A DNA stretch of 64,000 nucleotides, taken from positions 49,851 to 113,850 of the forward strand of contig NZ_JXYA01000038.1 in NCBI RefSeq assembly GCF_000967655.1. Direction: 5' to 3'. This document shows, in pieces, positions 45,314 to 54,137 of the stretch; the stretch's first letter is position 1, and every line of letters starts with the position of its first letter. The notes beneath the pieces are model-generated. The model was not told the DNA's origin. It worked only from the letters and a program-made list of their open reading frames with translations, and did no database searches. Both the position numbers and the translations under genes were made by a program. This DNA is from Pseudoalteromonas rubra (lineage in GTDB: Bacteria; Pseudomonadota; Gammaproteobacteria; Enterobacterales; Alteromonadaceae).

Positions 45314-46009
45314 ATGTCGTGTATCCTCAAACATACCGGTATCTCGCCGGTATGTTTGGTTTTCCTGCCAAGTTTTAATGACTGCAAAGAACAAGCTTTC
45401 TTACCGACAATTGAATCGCGTTCTGTCAATTGGTTTGGGGTCATCTTATTACTCTGGGGGTTAGTGTGGTTGTGTTATGCCATCAGCTATATCTCAGTAT
45501 TTCTTGGCTGGCGCTGGTTCGGACAGGGCGTGGTATTACCCATTTTTGAGGCATGTGTATTACTGGCATTCGCTTATCTTGCACTTAATCAAGCGATTTT
45601 GGCACCCTCAGATAAAGCAGAGCCGCGTGCCCAGCAGCCTCGCACATCAACGGTGAGTTTAGATCGAATGCAGCGTATTGCTGCCAAACTGGAAAGGGTA
45701 ATGAAAGACGAGCAGCTGTTTATGGAAGAAGACTTGTCACTGAATAAACTTGCCAGTGTCATTGGCGTCAGTGAAAACCATATTTCTGAAACCCTGTCAC
45801 AATTGCTGCAAACCAATTTCTTTCAGTTTGTGAATGGCTACCGGATTGAGGAGGCTGAAAAGCTGCTGAAAAGTACAGACAGTCAGGTGTCGACCATACA
45901 GTTTGACGTTGGGTTCAATTCAAAATCAACCTTCAACACGGCATTCAAAAAAGCCACAGGACTAACCCCGACTCAATATCGAAAACAAAAAAGCACTGTA
46001 ACTAACTAA
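45314..46009 (+). pseudogene. AraC-family regulator, 5'-truncated
   Basis: The frame has 231 codons but keeps only about two membrane helices (residues about 38-95) before a complete AraC double HTH (DLSLNKLASVIGVSENHISE; GFNSKSTFNTAFKKATG). Its full-length relative at 5263-6453 has about 250 residues and six or seven helices before the HTH. The first 15 codons run through the terminator hairpin of the preceding gene, and no good ATG with a ribosome site follows. It is most likely a 5' deletion remnant. It may still be translated from an internal start and bind DNA. Confidence 0.6.
45329..45366 (+). terminator. Terminator after the amidohydrolase gene
   Basis: AAACATACCGG-N7-CCGGTATGTTT has an 11-base-pair stem followed by GGTTTTCC. 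It lies inside the annotated open frame of the next gene, which is a reason to doubt that frame's start. Confidence 0.7.
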
Positions 46010-46150
46010 AACTTATATGAATAAAAAGTTCGAACGGGCCCATTCGAACGACAACCAGACTCTCCTCCCGGACAATGGCGTTATCACATTAAGCCACAGG
46101 CACTGACAACTCTTAGATTGCCTGACACTTACACTAAGGGAGTTTTAACT

Positions 46151-46828
46151 ATGTCTCATCAACTCGCGGCACGTATTGCCGGATTACTCTTTCTTATCTC
46201 GACCAGCTCGTATATGTATGCGGACTCAATCTTATCACCACTGCTGAGATTGCCCGGTTTTCTTATGCAGGCTGCGCAACATGACTCGACTCTGGCCCTG
46301 GCGGCATTACTGGAGTTTATCAACTGTGCGGCGGTGGTAGGTATTTCCATCCTGGTTTACCCCATAATCAAACAGTACAGTGAGCGGGTGGCGATGGGCT
46401 ACATAGCCGGACGTGTCATTGAAGCGGCGATGCTTATCTCCGGTGCAGTTATCCTGATGACCTTTGTTACTATGGGAGATAAGTTGGCTGTCAGCTCTGT
46501 CATAAATAGTGAGCAGATATATATCATGGGCAGTGGGTTAAAGGCGGAGCGTTATTTCAGTTTTTTGATGGGGATGATAGCACTGGCGATAGCAGGATTT
46601 TTGCTCAATGTTACTTTGTTTAAATATCGCCTGATCCCGCGTTTGTTGTCAGCACTCGGATTGCTGGGTTATGTCATGTTGCTACTGAAAGTGCTGTTTG
46701 ATTTTTTCGATGTCAGTGCGGGCGGCTCATGGATGTATATGCCTGGCGCCCTGTTCGAGTTGTTATTGCCACTTTGGCTTATTTTTAAAGGGTTTGATTT
46801 ACGCCATCAACCCACAACAGCCGTCTAA
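46151..46828 (+). CDS. DUF4386 family membrane protein
   Basis: ATG 46151 has AAGGGAG upstream. The 225-residue product has about six transmembrane segments and the DUF4386 pattern: ARIAGLLFLIST near the N-terminus, then MGYIAGRVIEAAMLISGAV, and a later GLLGYVMLLLKVLFDF. DUF4386 has no assigned function. It follows the truncated AraC gene on the same strand, an arrangement in which an AraC regulator often controls such a protein. Confidence 0.8.
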   Translation: MSHQLAARIAGLLFLISTSSYMYADSILSPLLRLPGFLMQAAQHDSTLALAALLEFINCAAVVGISILVYPIIKQYSERVAMGYIAGRVIEAAMLISGAVILMTFVTMGDKLAVSSVINSEQIYIMGSGLKAERYFSFLMGMIALAIAGFLLNVTLFKYRLIPRLLSALGLLGYVMLLLKVLFDFFDVSAGGSWMYMPGALFELLLPLWLIFKGFDLRHQPTTAV

Positions 46829-46877
46829 GAAGTCTTGTTTAAAAATGTCGTTGCATGAGCTTGGTATCAGCTTGGCA

Positions 46878-47585
46878 TTAGAACAAATACGCAACGGCAT
46901 AACTTGCCACAGTTGCCGTGACAAGTAACACTAAACACACTTTAGTGCTGCGGTATTTCCACTGTTCGGCACAGCCGATCTGCCAGAGGATGAGCCCTGT
47001 AATCGCAACCATTGGCTCGTAAAAAAACCGTACCGGCGCATCAAACGGGAAGAAAAACAGGCCATGGATCAGGCGGCCCAGTCCTGGCGGTAACAGCATT
47101 ATGGCAGCCAGGAGCATCCAATGGGCGTGAACATGTGGCGACTGGGTGCGAAAAATAGCGTAATACATGAATACAATAAAGGCTGGAAAAAGCACCAAGT
47201 CCAGGCTCAGTACAAGCCGGAAAATAGCGGCGGTATTGATGCGCGCCTGATATACCGTGCTATAAAGCCACAGGGTAGAGCCAATAAAGGCCAGCAAAGT
47301 GCATAGCAGCCAATATCCCAAAACCCGATGGCAGGTGAAGCGATGTTGGTGAATAAGTGTGGTCTGGACGAGCATGCCAGCAACCCACAACAAAGATAGC
47401 GCGGCATGCCAGTGGTGTGCCTGAGTTAAGGATGAAAACTGCATCACATAACTGGGAATAAAACCCATTAAAATGAGCAAACTCACTGCCCAAAGCCACT
47501 TCACATAGAAGGATAATGGCAAAGCTGGACTCTGTGCTGTGTGTAAAACCGATTCCTCATCCGTGGAAATTGAGCTAAACGACAT
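46878..47585 (-). CDS. Histidine-rich seven-helix membrane protein
   Basis: The 235-residue product has about seven membrane helices. Histidines cluster at helix ends (AHHWHAALSLLW, LIHQHRFTCHRVLGYW, SPHVHAHWMLL), a pattern seen in haem-binding or copper-linked membrane proteins, but I do not recognise the family. AAGGGATA precedes the ATG, inside the end of the S66 gene; the gap between the two genes is four bases, so they form one transcript. Confidence 0.65.
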   Translation of the reverse strand: MSFSSISTDEESVLHTAQSPALPLSFYVKWLWAVSLLILMGFIPSYVMQFSSLTQAHHWHAALSLLWVAGMLVQTTLIHQHRFTCHRVLGYWLLCTLLAFIGSTLWLYSTVYQARINTAAIFRLVLSLDLVLFPAFIVFMYYAIFRTQSPHVHAHWMLLAAIMLLPPGLGRLIHGLFFFPFDAPVRFFYEPMVAITGLILWQIGCAEQWKYRSTKVCLVLLVTATVASYAVAYLF

Positions 47586-47589
47586 ACGC

Positions 47590-48582
47590 TTATCCCTTTG
47601 AGCCTGACACGCACGAAGACACTTTTATTGTGACTGTCTCTCCAATTGCATTGACTTTACATTGCCCGCCAATTGGCACGGTGAAGATAGGGGTCGTGTG
47701 GCCAAAATCGAGGTTACATACCACCGGACAGTGGTGAAGTTGCTCAAAGCTGCTCAGCAATTCAATCAGGTCGTCGAGTTGAATTTTACTGTCTGTTTGA
47801 AACCGACCTAGCATGAGGCCGTGAATGTGTTCAGCTCCCTTGTGTGATAACAAAGATTGTAGATTGCGTTCAAACTCCGTCAGGGTTAGTTCACCAAGCA
47901 GGTTGTCCTCTTCTAAAAACAGCACTGCTCCGGTTAAATCGGGCATATATTGGGTGCCCTGTAACAGGTTAAAGGAACACAAGTTACCACCCAAAATTGT
48001 GCCCGTACACGTTCCCTTATTGACGATAACCGGTCCCGCGTTGTCGAAAAAGGTGCGACTGGTTTGATCGATAAACCAAAGATCATCTGACCAGGCAGCC
48101 GATACATCCAATGCATACTCAGTCCCTTCGAACAGCGCGCGTTCAAAATGCCTGAGGGTGTATTCAAAGCCCTGCTGCATACCGAACGAAGAAAAATGGG
48201 GTCCCAGATAAGTCACTTGACCGGTTTTGGCATAAATGGCATTGAGCAGCACAGTGATATCCGAGTAGCCACACAGGGGTTTGCGGTGAGAGCGAATTGT
48301 CTCCCAGTCCAGGTGGTCGAGTATTCTGTTGGCATTATGGCCACCAATGGTGCTCAGAATGAGTGCCACTTTTGGGTCGGCATAGGCATCGTTGAGATCA
48401 TTTGCTTTGTCTCTTATTAACTGGGCGGTAGCCACCGCCCGATGCTTGTAATGCTCTGCAAAGTCACAATGAATATTAAGCCCGGCAAGTGTCTCAATGG
48501 CAATCGCGGTGGTCTCTTCGGATAAAATATCGGCTGATCTGCTGGGTGACACAATGCGTGCTGTTTTGCTTTGCGTGTTCAT
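47590..48582 (-). CDS. S66 family LD-carboxypeptidase / MccF-like peptidase
   Basis: The 330-residue product matches the S66 family. The nucleophile serine is in LCGYSDITVLLN at about residue 103, and the Glu and His of the triad are in FLEEDN and DFGHTTP. Family members are LdcA, which trims peptidoglycan tetrapeptides in the cytoplasm, and MccF, which cleaves the peptide-nucleotide bond of processed microcin C. The N-terminus (ARIVSPSRSADILSEE) is closer in style to the MccF branch. No signal peptide is present. It starts nine bases after the alpha/beta hydrolase gene. Confidence 0.85.
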   Translation of the reverse strand: MNTQSKTARIVSPSRSADILSEETTAIAIETLAGLNIHCDFAEHYKHRAVATAQLIRDKANDLNDAYADPKVALILSTIGGHNANRILDHLDWETIRSHRKPLCGYSDITVLLNAIYAKTGQVTYLGPHFSSFGMQQGFEYTLRHFERALFEGTEYALDVSAAWSDDLWFIDQTSRTFFDNAGPVIVNKGTCTGTILGGNLCSFNLLQGTQYMPDLTGAVLFLEEDNLLGELTLTEFERNLQSLLSHKGAEHIHGLMLGRFQTDSKIQLDDLIELLSSFEQLHHCPVVCNLDFGHTTPIFTVPIGGQCKVNAIGETVTIKVSSCVSGSKG

Positions 48583-48591
48583 ATCAATCCT

Positions 48592-49368
48592 TTAGTTTGT
48601 GCCGCTGGGTGTGAGAAAAAACTGTTGAATGACAGGGCCTACCAGCTCAGGTAACTCCTGGTGTGCAGCATGAGAGGCGAAAGGTATATTTGCGAAGCTG
48701 GCATCCGTTATCTGGGCTTTAAGCGCGACGGCTTCCTCGAGAGAAAACAAAAAGTCATTATCGCCTCGCATGATCAGGGTTGGGCACTTAATTTGGGTGA
48801 CTAAATTGCATGGATAGCCGGTTTCGCTGGTATCGAGCCAGAGCGTTTTCACAGCCGCAACCAGGGCCGCAAAATCGGGTGCTGGATTGGACGCGTTATA
48901 ATAAGCAACGTCTTCGGGAAACATCTCGCTCCAAAGCTCAACCGTGAGACTTTGCAGAGTTTCGATTGCTGGGTCATTTTCCTCCAGGCGCCAGGATGAC
49001 CCTAAGGTGACCAGTCGCATTACCTGGCTCGGATTTTGTGCAGCCAGACGATAAGCCACTATGCCACCATCGCTGAAGCCAAACAGGGCGTATTGGGTGA
49101 TTTCCAGCTTACTGAGCAGAGCCTGTATGTCACTTTGATACTGCGCATAACTCAAAGCTGTATTGCCAAGGTGCGATTTTCCTTGGCCTCTTAAGTCGAT
49201 GGATATCAGGCGGAAGTGATCACTTAGGTACTCAGCGATGACGTCCAGGTCGCGTGTCGACCCCAGGCCGCCATGGATCATGATCAGGGGAAAGCCATCC
49301 TGGATACCGCTTTGCTCATAATGGAGTAGGGTGCCGTTGATGTCGGCAAACGCTGACTGCTTGTTCAT
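48592..49368 (-). CDS. Alpha/beta hydrolase
   Basis: The 258-residue product is a compact cytoplasmic alpha/beta hydrolase: HGGLGSTRD oxyanion region, DLRGQGKS, the nucleophile in GFSDGG at about residue 99, an acid in MRGDNDF and a histidine in FASHAAH near the end. Substrate unknown. It is first in the minus-strand operon with the MccF-like peptidase and the His-rich membrane protein, which suggests a small detoxification or immunity operon. Confidence 0.85.
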   Translation of the reverse strand: MNKQSAFADINGTLLHYEQSGIQDGFPLIMIHGGLGSTRDLDVIAEYLSDHFRLISIDLRGQGKSHLGNTALSYAQYQSDIQALLSKLEITQYALFGFSDGGIVAYRLAAQNPSQVMRLVTLGSSWRLEENDPAIETLQSLTVELWSEMFPEDVAYYNASNPAPDFAALVAAVKTLWLDTSETGYPCNLVTQIKCPTLIMRGDNDFLFSLEEAVALKAQITDASFANIPFASHAAHQELPELVGPVIQQFFLTPSGTN

Positions 49369-49414
49369 TGTTACTACTGTCCTTTTGCGTGGATATTGTA
49401 TTAAGTAGGTCGTA

Positions 49415-49711
49415 CTATCGGGTTCTGTCTTCTATTTCTTCGAAGGTTTCTACCGAAATGCGCTTGGCAAGTTCGCGCATGCGTTGCATTGATTGCGGAT
49501 TGCTATTGCCCCAAAAGTGCAGCCAGTCCTCGCGTGAGCGCCATTTAGCGATGGTCAGCACTTTGTCGGGCTGCTCGGCGCTTTGCAGCATAAAGCTGCC
49601 CAATGCTCCGTCAACCGACGCATGGATTGTATCGGTTGTGGTTTGCCATACCGCTTTAAAGGCGGTCATGTTGTCAGTGGGTACCTGCCACTGGTAAATA
49701 ACCCTGAACAT
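49415..49711 (-). CDS. ABM-type monooxygenase domain protein
   Basis: I chose the ATG at 49711 because GGAGGATCC precedes it; the 48 upstream residues of the longer frame are unlike the family. The 98-residue product is one antibiotic-biosynthesis-monooxygenase domain (FRVIYQWQVPTDN, then TIAKWRSREDWLHFW). ABM proteins range from quinone oxygenases to haem-degrading enzymes. It is separated from the alpha/beta hydrolase by 46 bases and is probably co-transcribed. Confidence 0.8.
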   Translation of the reverse strand: MFRVIYQWQVPTDNMTAFKAVWQTTTDTIHASVDGALGSFMLQSAEQPDKVLTIAKWRSREDWLHFWGNSNPQSMQRMRELAKRISVETFEEIEDRTR

Positions 49712-49899
49712 AGCGGATCCTCCATGCAGTGATAATCTGGCCTTGCAATGGGTAAGCGGGTCTGGGTTGCCGTTTGAGCAAGGCTGGGTACAGGTTATCA
49801 TTGAATCTGGCATGATGCCTGCCTGATCTGCACTCTGGCTTATCTCTACTGACACCAGGTGTCATAAAGATCCGCTGCGATAAGAGTAAACTGGCTCAC

Positions 49900-50271
49900 C
49901 TATTCTTCATGCAGAGCAATACAGTTTCCCTCTGAGTCTTCAAACTCAGCAACCCAGCCGAACCCGCCAATCGATGTTTTTGGATACAAGACTTTTCCAC
50001 CCAATGACAAAACCTTGAGTAATGTGGCGTCTATGTCTTCAGTATGAAAATATAGCCTTGCACCAGCTTTAGACGGCACATAGCTGTCTCCTTTCACCAG
50101 TGCTCCGGTGATCCCCGCAGCATTATCATGTGAAGGGAATAGCGCCATATCGTGACCATCTATCACTGCGTGCTCAAATTCGAAGTCAAATAGAGAATGA
50201 TAAAAGGCGGTGGCACGCTCTAAGTCAGCCACCGGGATTTCAAAATATCTAACTGGGTTGTTAAGCTGCAT
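49900..50271 (-). CDS. VOC-family (glyoxalase-like) protein
   Basis: The 123-residue product is a single vicinal-oxygen-chelate domain: VRYFEIPVADLERATAFYHSLFDFEF at the start and WVAEFEDSEGNCIALHEE at the end, with the C-terminal glutamates in place to bind metal. Members act as glyoxalases, dioxygenases or antibiotic-binding proteins. It precedes the ABM gene on the minus strand by about 190 bases and fits the detoxification context. Confidence 0.85.
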   Translation of the reverse strand: MQLNNPVRYFEIPVADLERATAFYHSLFDFEFEHAVIDGHDMALFPSHDNAAGITGALVKGDSYVPSKAGARLYFHTEDIDATLLKVLSLGGKVLYPKTSIGGFGWVAEFEDSEGNCIALHEE

Positions 50272-50932
50272 ATTAAGTCGTCGCCTTTTTAAAGGTGTTT
50301 TGTTGAGTATGGCACGAGCGCGTCAACTTGCCTTCAGAAGTCAGGAAGTTTGTGCTCGCCTACGGCATTGGATTATCAACCCGTTCAGAGCATGGTGTAT
50401 CAAGCATATTACGTTTGTGAGTCAGGCCGGATTATTAAGCCCAAAAACCGGGTGTCATGCTCTGCTAACCACCAAGTCCATTAGAGCGACAATTGGTTCC
50501 GTTTACAAGTGTTTTTATATTGGGAACGATAAAGTTAATTACATGGGCTGATTGCAGAGCAAGGTTTGTATTTGCTCTTAGGTGTGTATCTAGAATATAG
50601 CTTTCCTTGTTTGGCTGTGTTTGCGGTGGGTGTGCAGAGATTTCTTTCCTTGTTTGGCTGTGTTTGCGGTGGGTGTGCAGAGGTTTTCTCCCTTGATTCC
50701 GCTGCATTTACGTTGGGGCATTTACGGTGGGTGTCCAGAGATTTTCTCCCGTGATTCGGCTGTGTTTACGGTGGATGTCCAGAGATTTCTCATTGTTTGA
50801 CTGTGTTTGCGGTGGGTGTCCAGAGATTTCTCATATAACATCAAAAGTGGATTTATCGCGCCACTCAGGTGTTTATTCATCTTGCTAGATGATTCACTTG
50901 TGACTGGCGATTTACTAGGTAGTGTTTGTGAT
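50272..50932. other. Gene-free interval around a tandem repeat
   Basis: No supported gene lies here. The left 300 bases contain only short frames without starts. The right 230 bases hold the tandem repeat described separately. Confidence 0.5.
50602..50835. repeat. Five imperfect tandem units of about 43 bases
   Basis: The core GGCTGTGTTTGCGGTGGG followed by TGTSCAGAGATTT recurs with starts near 50613, 50656, 50700, 50758 and 50799. Periods are about 43, 44, 58 and 41 bases; the third unit contains an internal duplication of CATTTACG. Linkers between units are CTTTCCTTGTTT or CTCCCKTGATTC. The reverse complement contains GGACACCCAC, close to the core of the repeats near 30.7 kb. There are no CRISPR-like spacers. 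Confidence 0.85.
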
Positions 50933-51559
50933 CTAGAGCTCTTTAATCAGCAACTGAATGCCTTCATGCTCTGTAATTGAGATAAACGGTTTGTTCCCGT
51001 TTACTTCAAACTCGCTGTAGTTGATTGTGGCTTTTTTATCAAACCCTAATTTGTTGGCAAAGATATGTTGAGAAATATTGCCGGTGGCTTCGGCCTGTGC
51101 GTATTGAAAACCTAGAGTTTTGGCTGCTTGTAAACACTCTGAAATGAGTGCAACCACCATACCTTTTACTTTGACATTGGCATCTGTGGCAACAAACTTG
51201 ATATTCAGGTAGGTGTTATCTGCCAATTCTCCTTTGTTAAAGTAGGTACTATTTAGCGAATCAATCAGCGCCCCTATCGGATTCTTACTGCCATCCGGTG
51301 ATGCATTAACTGAGTCTGACAAGTCTGAAGCCAGCAGTACGCCGATAATTCTACCCGAGCTTTCCTCCTTGGCGATGAACCCCAGACCCTGAGCGGCACA
51401 TTGAATTGAAAGATAGAGAATATAGTCTGAAAACTCCTGCGGGTCTGCGCTATTTAAGTGCGCCAAAGGTTCTCGTTTGTGGAACTCTTTGACTAGCAGC
51501 CTGGCGGCTTCTTCAGCATTTTGGGTGTCTATTTTTTGAATAGTGTAATCAATAGGCAT
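50933..51559 (-). CDS. GNAT-like acetyltransferase
   Basis: The 208-residue product reads as a GNAT fold: a first strand (IDYTIQKIDTQNAEEAARLLVKEF), a FIAKEESSGRIIGVLLASDL pair of strands, and a late VKVKGMVVALISECLQAAKTLGFQYAQAEATGNISQHIFANKLGF segment, equivalent to motifs A and B. The acceptor is unknown. It is similar in layout to arylalkylamine-type acetyltransferases, which is a guess. It is a single gene. Confidence 0.7.
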   Translation of the reverse strand: MPIDYTIQKIDTQNAEEAARLLVKEFHKREPLAHLNSADPQEFSDYILYLSIQCAAQGLGFIAKEESSGRIIGVLLASDLSDSVNASPDGSKNPIGALIDSLNSTYFNKGELADNTYLNIKFVATDANVKVKGMVVALISECLQAAKTLGFQYAQAEATGNISQHIFANKLGFDKKATINYSEFEVNGNKPFISITEHEGIQLLIKEL

Positions 51560-52223
51560 GTGATAAATCCCGGTGACATAGTGACCCTGATTTTACAGCA
51601 CTTACAAGATGGAGTCAGAACATTTTGACCAAGGCCAGTTTGGTTACTGGGGAGTTGCGCGTTAGCTCATATCGACATTGAGACTTTACAGGCGAATAGA
51701 GTGGCAGGGCGTAGCTAAGTGTTTCAAAGCGTTACCTCTTATCACCCTCGGAACTCTAAGAATCGTATCTGTCAGCCCTTCGTAATTACTCAACGCCAAC
51801 CTGTCTGAAAAATCGCCCAATAATGTCACCAGATAAGTTTTGCAAGGTTTGACCTCAAGTAAGCTGTTACTTTGAGCAATAAAGTTCGGCTGGTTTGTGG
51901 TTGGAGGGAGTAAACTGGCCCGAAAAAAATAAGGAACAGGAGCTTGTGTAACACCTGTGACTTTCTGTGACTTTCGGGTTGCGTGAAAAGAATTGACGTT
52001 AGGCAAACCTGTTATAGGTAATAAAGGTGAGGGTAAGCAAAATTAAATACTAAAAATCAATAGGATAATTAATAATTCACGAAATTGAAAAAAACTAATG
52101 TAAATCTAGATTTACAAAAAATGTAAACATAGTTAAATAAATGTTCTAATTTGTTGTTTATTTTTTCTTCATATGCGCTACATTTTGATTGGAAATTAAC
52201 CAAACAACAAAAAAGGAACAAGT
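51560..52223. other. Long, increasingly AT-rich gap upstream of the subtilase gene
   Basis: No supported gene is seen in about 660 bases. A minus-strand frame at 51686-52006 starts at TTG without a ribosome site and has no recognisable protein character. The right 190 bases are very AT-rich and contain the TyrR-type box. Confidence 0.5.
52099..52116 (+). promoter_or_regulatory. TyrR-type box upstream of the subtilase gene
   Basis: TGTAAATCTAGATTTACA is a perfect 18-base palindrome matching the strong TyrR box consensus TGTAAA-N6-TTTACA. A further TGTAAACA lies at 52122-52129, so TTTACA-N5-TGTAAA is also present. It lies 108 bases before the subtilase start. Whether TyrR or another palindrome-binding protein acts here cannot be read from sequence. 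Confidence 0.6.
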
Positions 52224-54083
52224 ATGCGTAAACTAAACACACTGGCTTTTGCCATTCTGGCGGGCCTGTCTGGACAGTCTATGGCTCAGGCCGAGTTGTT
52301 GACTGCAGATCAAGGCAAAGCCATTCCTGGCAAGTATATTGTCGTGTTTAAAACGCCAACCGTGCTTAATACACAAAGCGCTATGGCTATTTCTGACTAT
52401 GCAAGCACACAGGCACAGGCACTGAGCAACGCTTACAATATCAATGTCGCAAAGCGCTTTAACGGTGCGCTAAACGGTGTTGTTGTCGATGCATCACAAG
52501 GCGATGTTAAAGCAATGCTGAAAGATCCAAACATTGCTTACATCGAGCAAGATCAGATTGTCACAGTTACCCCGCAGGCCTCTGGCGATCAGAGCAATGC
52601 GATTTGGGGTCTGGACAGGGTTGATCAGCGCGCATTGCCTCTAAATTCAAACTACCACTATGACTTTGACGGTTCAGGCGTTACTGCTTACGTTATCGAC
52701 ACTGGTGTGCGTATTTCGCACAGTGAATTTGGTAATCGCGCAAGCCATGGTTATGACTTTGTTGACAACGATGCTGACTCGTCTGACTGTAACGGTCACG
52801 GTACACACGTTGCCGGTACTATCGGTGGCTCAGAGTACGGTGTTGCAAAAAATGTTAATGTTGTCGGCGTGCGCGTATTGGGCTGTAATGGTTCAGGGTC
52901 TTACTCTGGTGTGATTTCAGGGATTGACTGGGTTAAGAATAATGCGTCAGGTCCGTCTGTTGCTAACATGAGTTTAGGTGGCGGCGTATCTCAGGCAGTT
53001 GATGATGCTGTTAATGCGGCTGTTGCTTCTGGTGTTACTTTCGTTGTGGCTGCCGGTAATGACAATAGCGACGCGTGTAACTACTCGCCAGCTCGCGCAG
53101 CAGACGCAATCACTGTCGGTTCAACAACAAGCAGTGATGGTCGCTCCAGCTTCTCAAACTATGGTTCTTGTCTGGATATCTATGCGCCAGGTTCAAGCAT
53201 CAAGTCAGCTTGGTATAACTCAGACAGCGCGACGAATACCATCAGTGGTACGTCAATGGCAGCGCCTCATGTTGCTGGTGCGGTTGCCTTGTATCTTGAC
53301 CAGGATCCTACGCTGACGCCAGCGCAGATTGATTCACTGCTGAGCAGCAGAAGTACCAAAGGTGCGGTGTCTGATGCCAAAGCAAGTTCACCGAATGAAC
53401 TACTTTATACGCTTGAAGGTGATGCGCCACCTCCACCACCTCCGCCGGGCCCAACTGAGCTTACTTCGGGTGTTGGTGTAACAGCGTCTGGTGCGACTGG
53501 CTCCGAGACCTTCTACAAGCTGGCAGTGCCTGCCGGAGCAGCGTCTGTTTCCTTCACTCTAGCGGGTGGCTCAGGTGATGCCGATCTGTATGTGCAACAA
53601 GGTTCACAGCCCACTCAAAGCAGCTATTCATGTCGCCCATACAAAAATGGTAACAATGAGTCTTGTGAATTCTCGAATCCGGCAGCCGGTGACTGGTATG
53701 TTATGCTGCATGGCTACAGCCAGTATTCAGGTGCTACACTGACAGGCACATTCGGTGATTCATCCGGCTGTGGCGCCAACTGTCTTGAAAATGGCGTGCC
53801 AGTAACGGGCTTGTCTGGCGGTACTAACACAGATACGCGTTATACCATCGAAGTCCCCGCCAATGTGACGCTAAATGTCAGCATTTCAGGTGGCTCAGGT
53901 GATGCAGACTTGTATGTGCGCAAAGGTACTCAGCCAACCACCAATAACTACGATTGTCGTCCATATCGTTCTGGCAACAATGAAACCTGTACTCTAAGTT
54001 CTGGCACAGATGGCGGTACATACCACATCATGGTACGTGGCTACAGCAGCTACTCAGGTCTTACCCTGCAAGGCAGCTTCTAA
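52224..54083 (+). CDS. Secreted S8 serine protease (subtilase) with two PPC domains
   Basis: The 619-residue product is secreted (signal MRKLNTLAFAILAGLSG, cleavage near MAQA), has an I9 propeptide (about 30-115), then the subtilisin domain with Asp159 (YVIDTG), His192 (NGHGTH), oxyanion Asn279 and Ser344 (SGTSMAAPHVAG). A proline linker at about 406-413 leads to two C-terminal pre-peptidase (PPC) domains, each with GGSGDADLYVR/QxG. PPC domains are often removed or bind substrate. It resembles extracellular proteases of marine Alteromonadales, probably for protein foraging. AAAAAGGAACAAGT precedes the ATG. No type II secretion genes are near. Confidence 0.95.
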   Translation: MRKLNTLAFAILAGLSGQSMAQAELLTADQGKAIPGKYIVVFKTPTVLNTQSAMAISDYASTQAQALSNAYNINVAKRFNGALNGVVVDASQGDVKAMLKDPNIAYIEQDQIVTVTPQASGDQSNAIWGLDRVDQRALPLNSNYHYDFDGSGVTAYVIDTGVRISHSEFGNRASHGYDFVDNDADSSDCNGHGTHVAGTIGGSEYGVAKNVNVVGVRVLGCNGSGSYSGVISGIDWVKNNASGPSVANMSLGGGVSQAVDDAVNAAVASGVTFVVAAGNDNSDACNYSPARAADAITVGSTTSSDGRSSFSNYGSCLDIYAPGSSIKSAWYNSDSATNTISGTSMAAPHVAGAVALYLDQDPTLTPAQIDSLLSSRSTKGAVSDAKASSPNELLYTLEGDAPPPPPPPGPTELTSGVGVTASGATGSETFYKLAVPAGAASVSFTLAGGSGDADLYVQQGSQPTQSSYSCRPYKNGNNESCEFSNPAAGDWYVMLHGYSQYSGATLTGTFGDSSGCGANCLENGVPVTGLSGGTNTDTRYTIEVPANVTLNVSISGGSGDADLYVRKGTQPTTNNYDCRPYRSGNNETCTLSSGTDGGTYHIMVRGYSSYSGLTLQGSF

Positions 54084-54103
54084 ATACTCGTTGAGTAAAC
54101 GAC

Positions 54104-54129
54104 AAAGGCCGGTATCAACCGGCCTTTTT
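54104..54129. terminator. Terminator between subtilase and rlmI
   Basis: AAGGCCGGT-ATCA-ACCGGCCTTTTT lies between convergent genes; T-tract on the plus side, A-run on the other. Confidence 0.88.
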
Positions 54130-54137
54130 GTTAGTTA

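Noticed and set aside
50465..50707. Minus-strand frame across the 43-base repeat
   Set aside because: It is a by-product of the repeat units and has no ribosome site.
50602..50835. CRISPR array
   Set aside because: Repeats are adjacent and imperfect without unique spacers of constant length, and no cas genes are near.
51686..52006. Minus-strand frame of 106 codons
   Set aside because: It starts at TTG with no ribosome site, has no recognisable features and overlaps nothing that supports expression.
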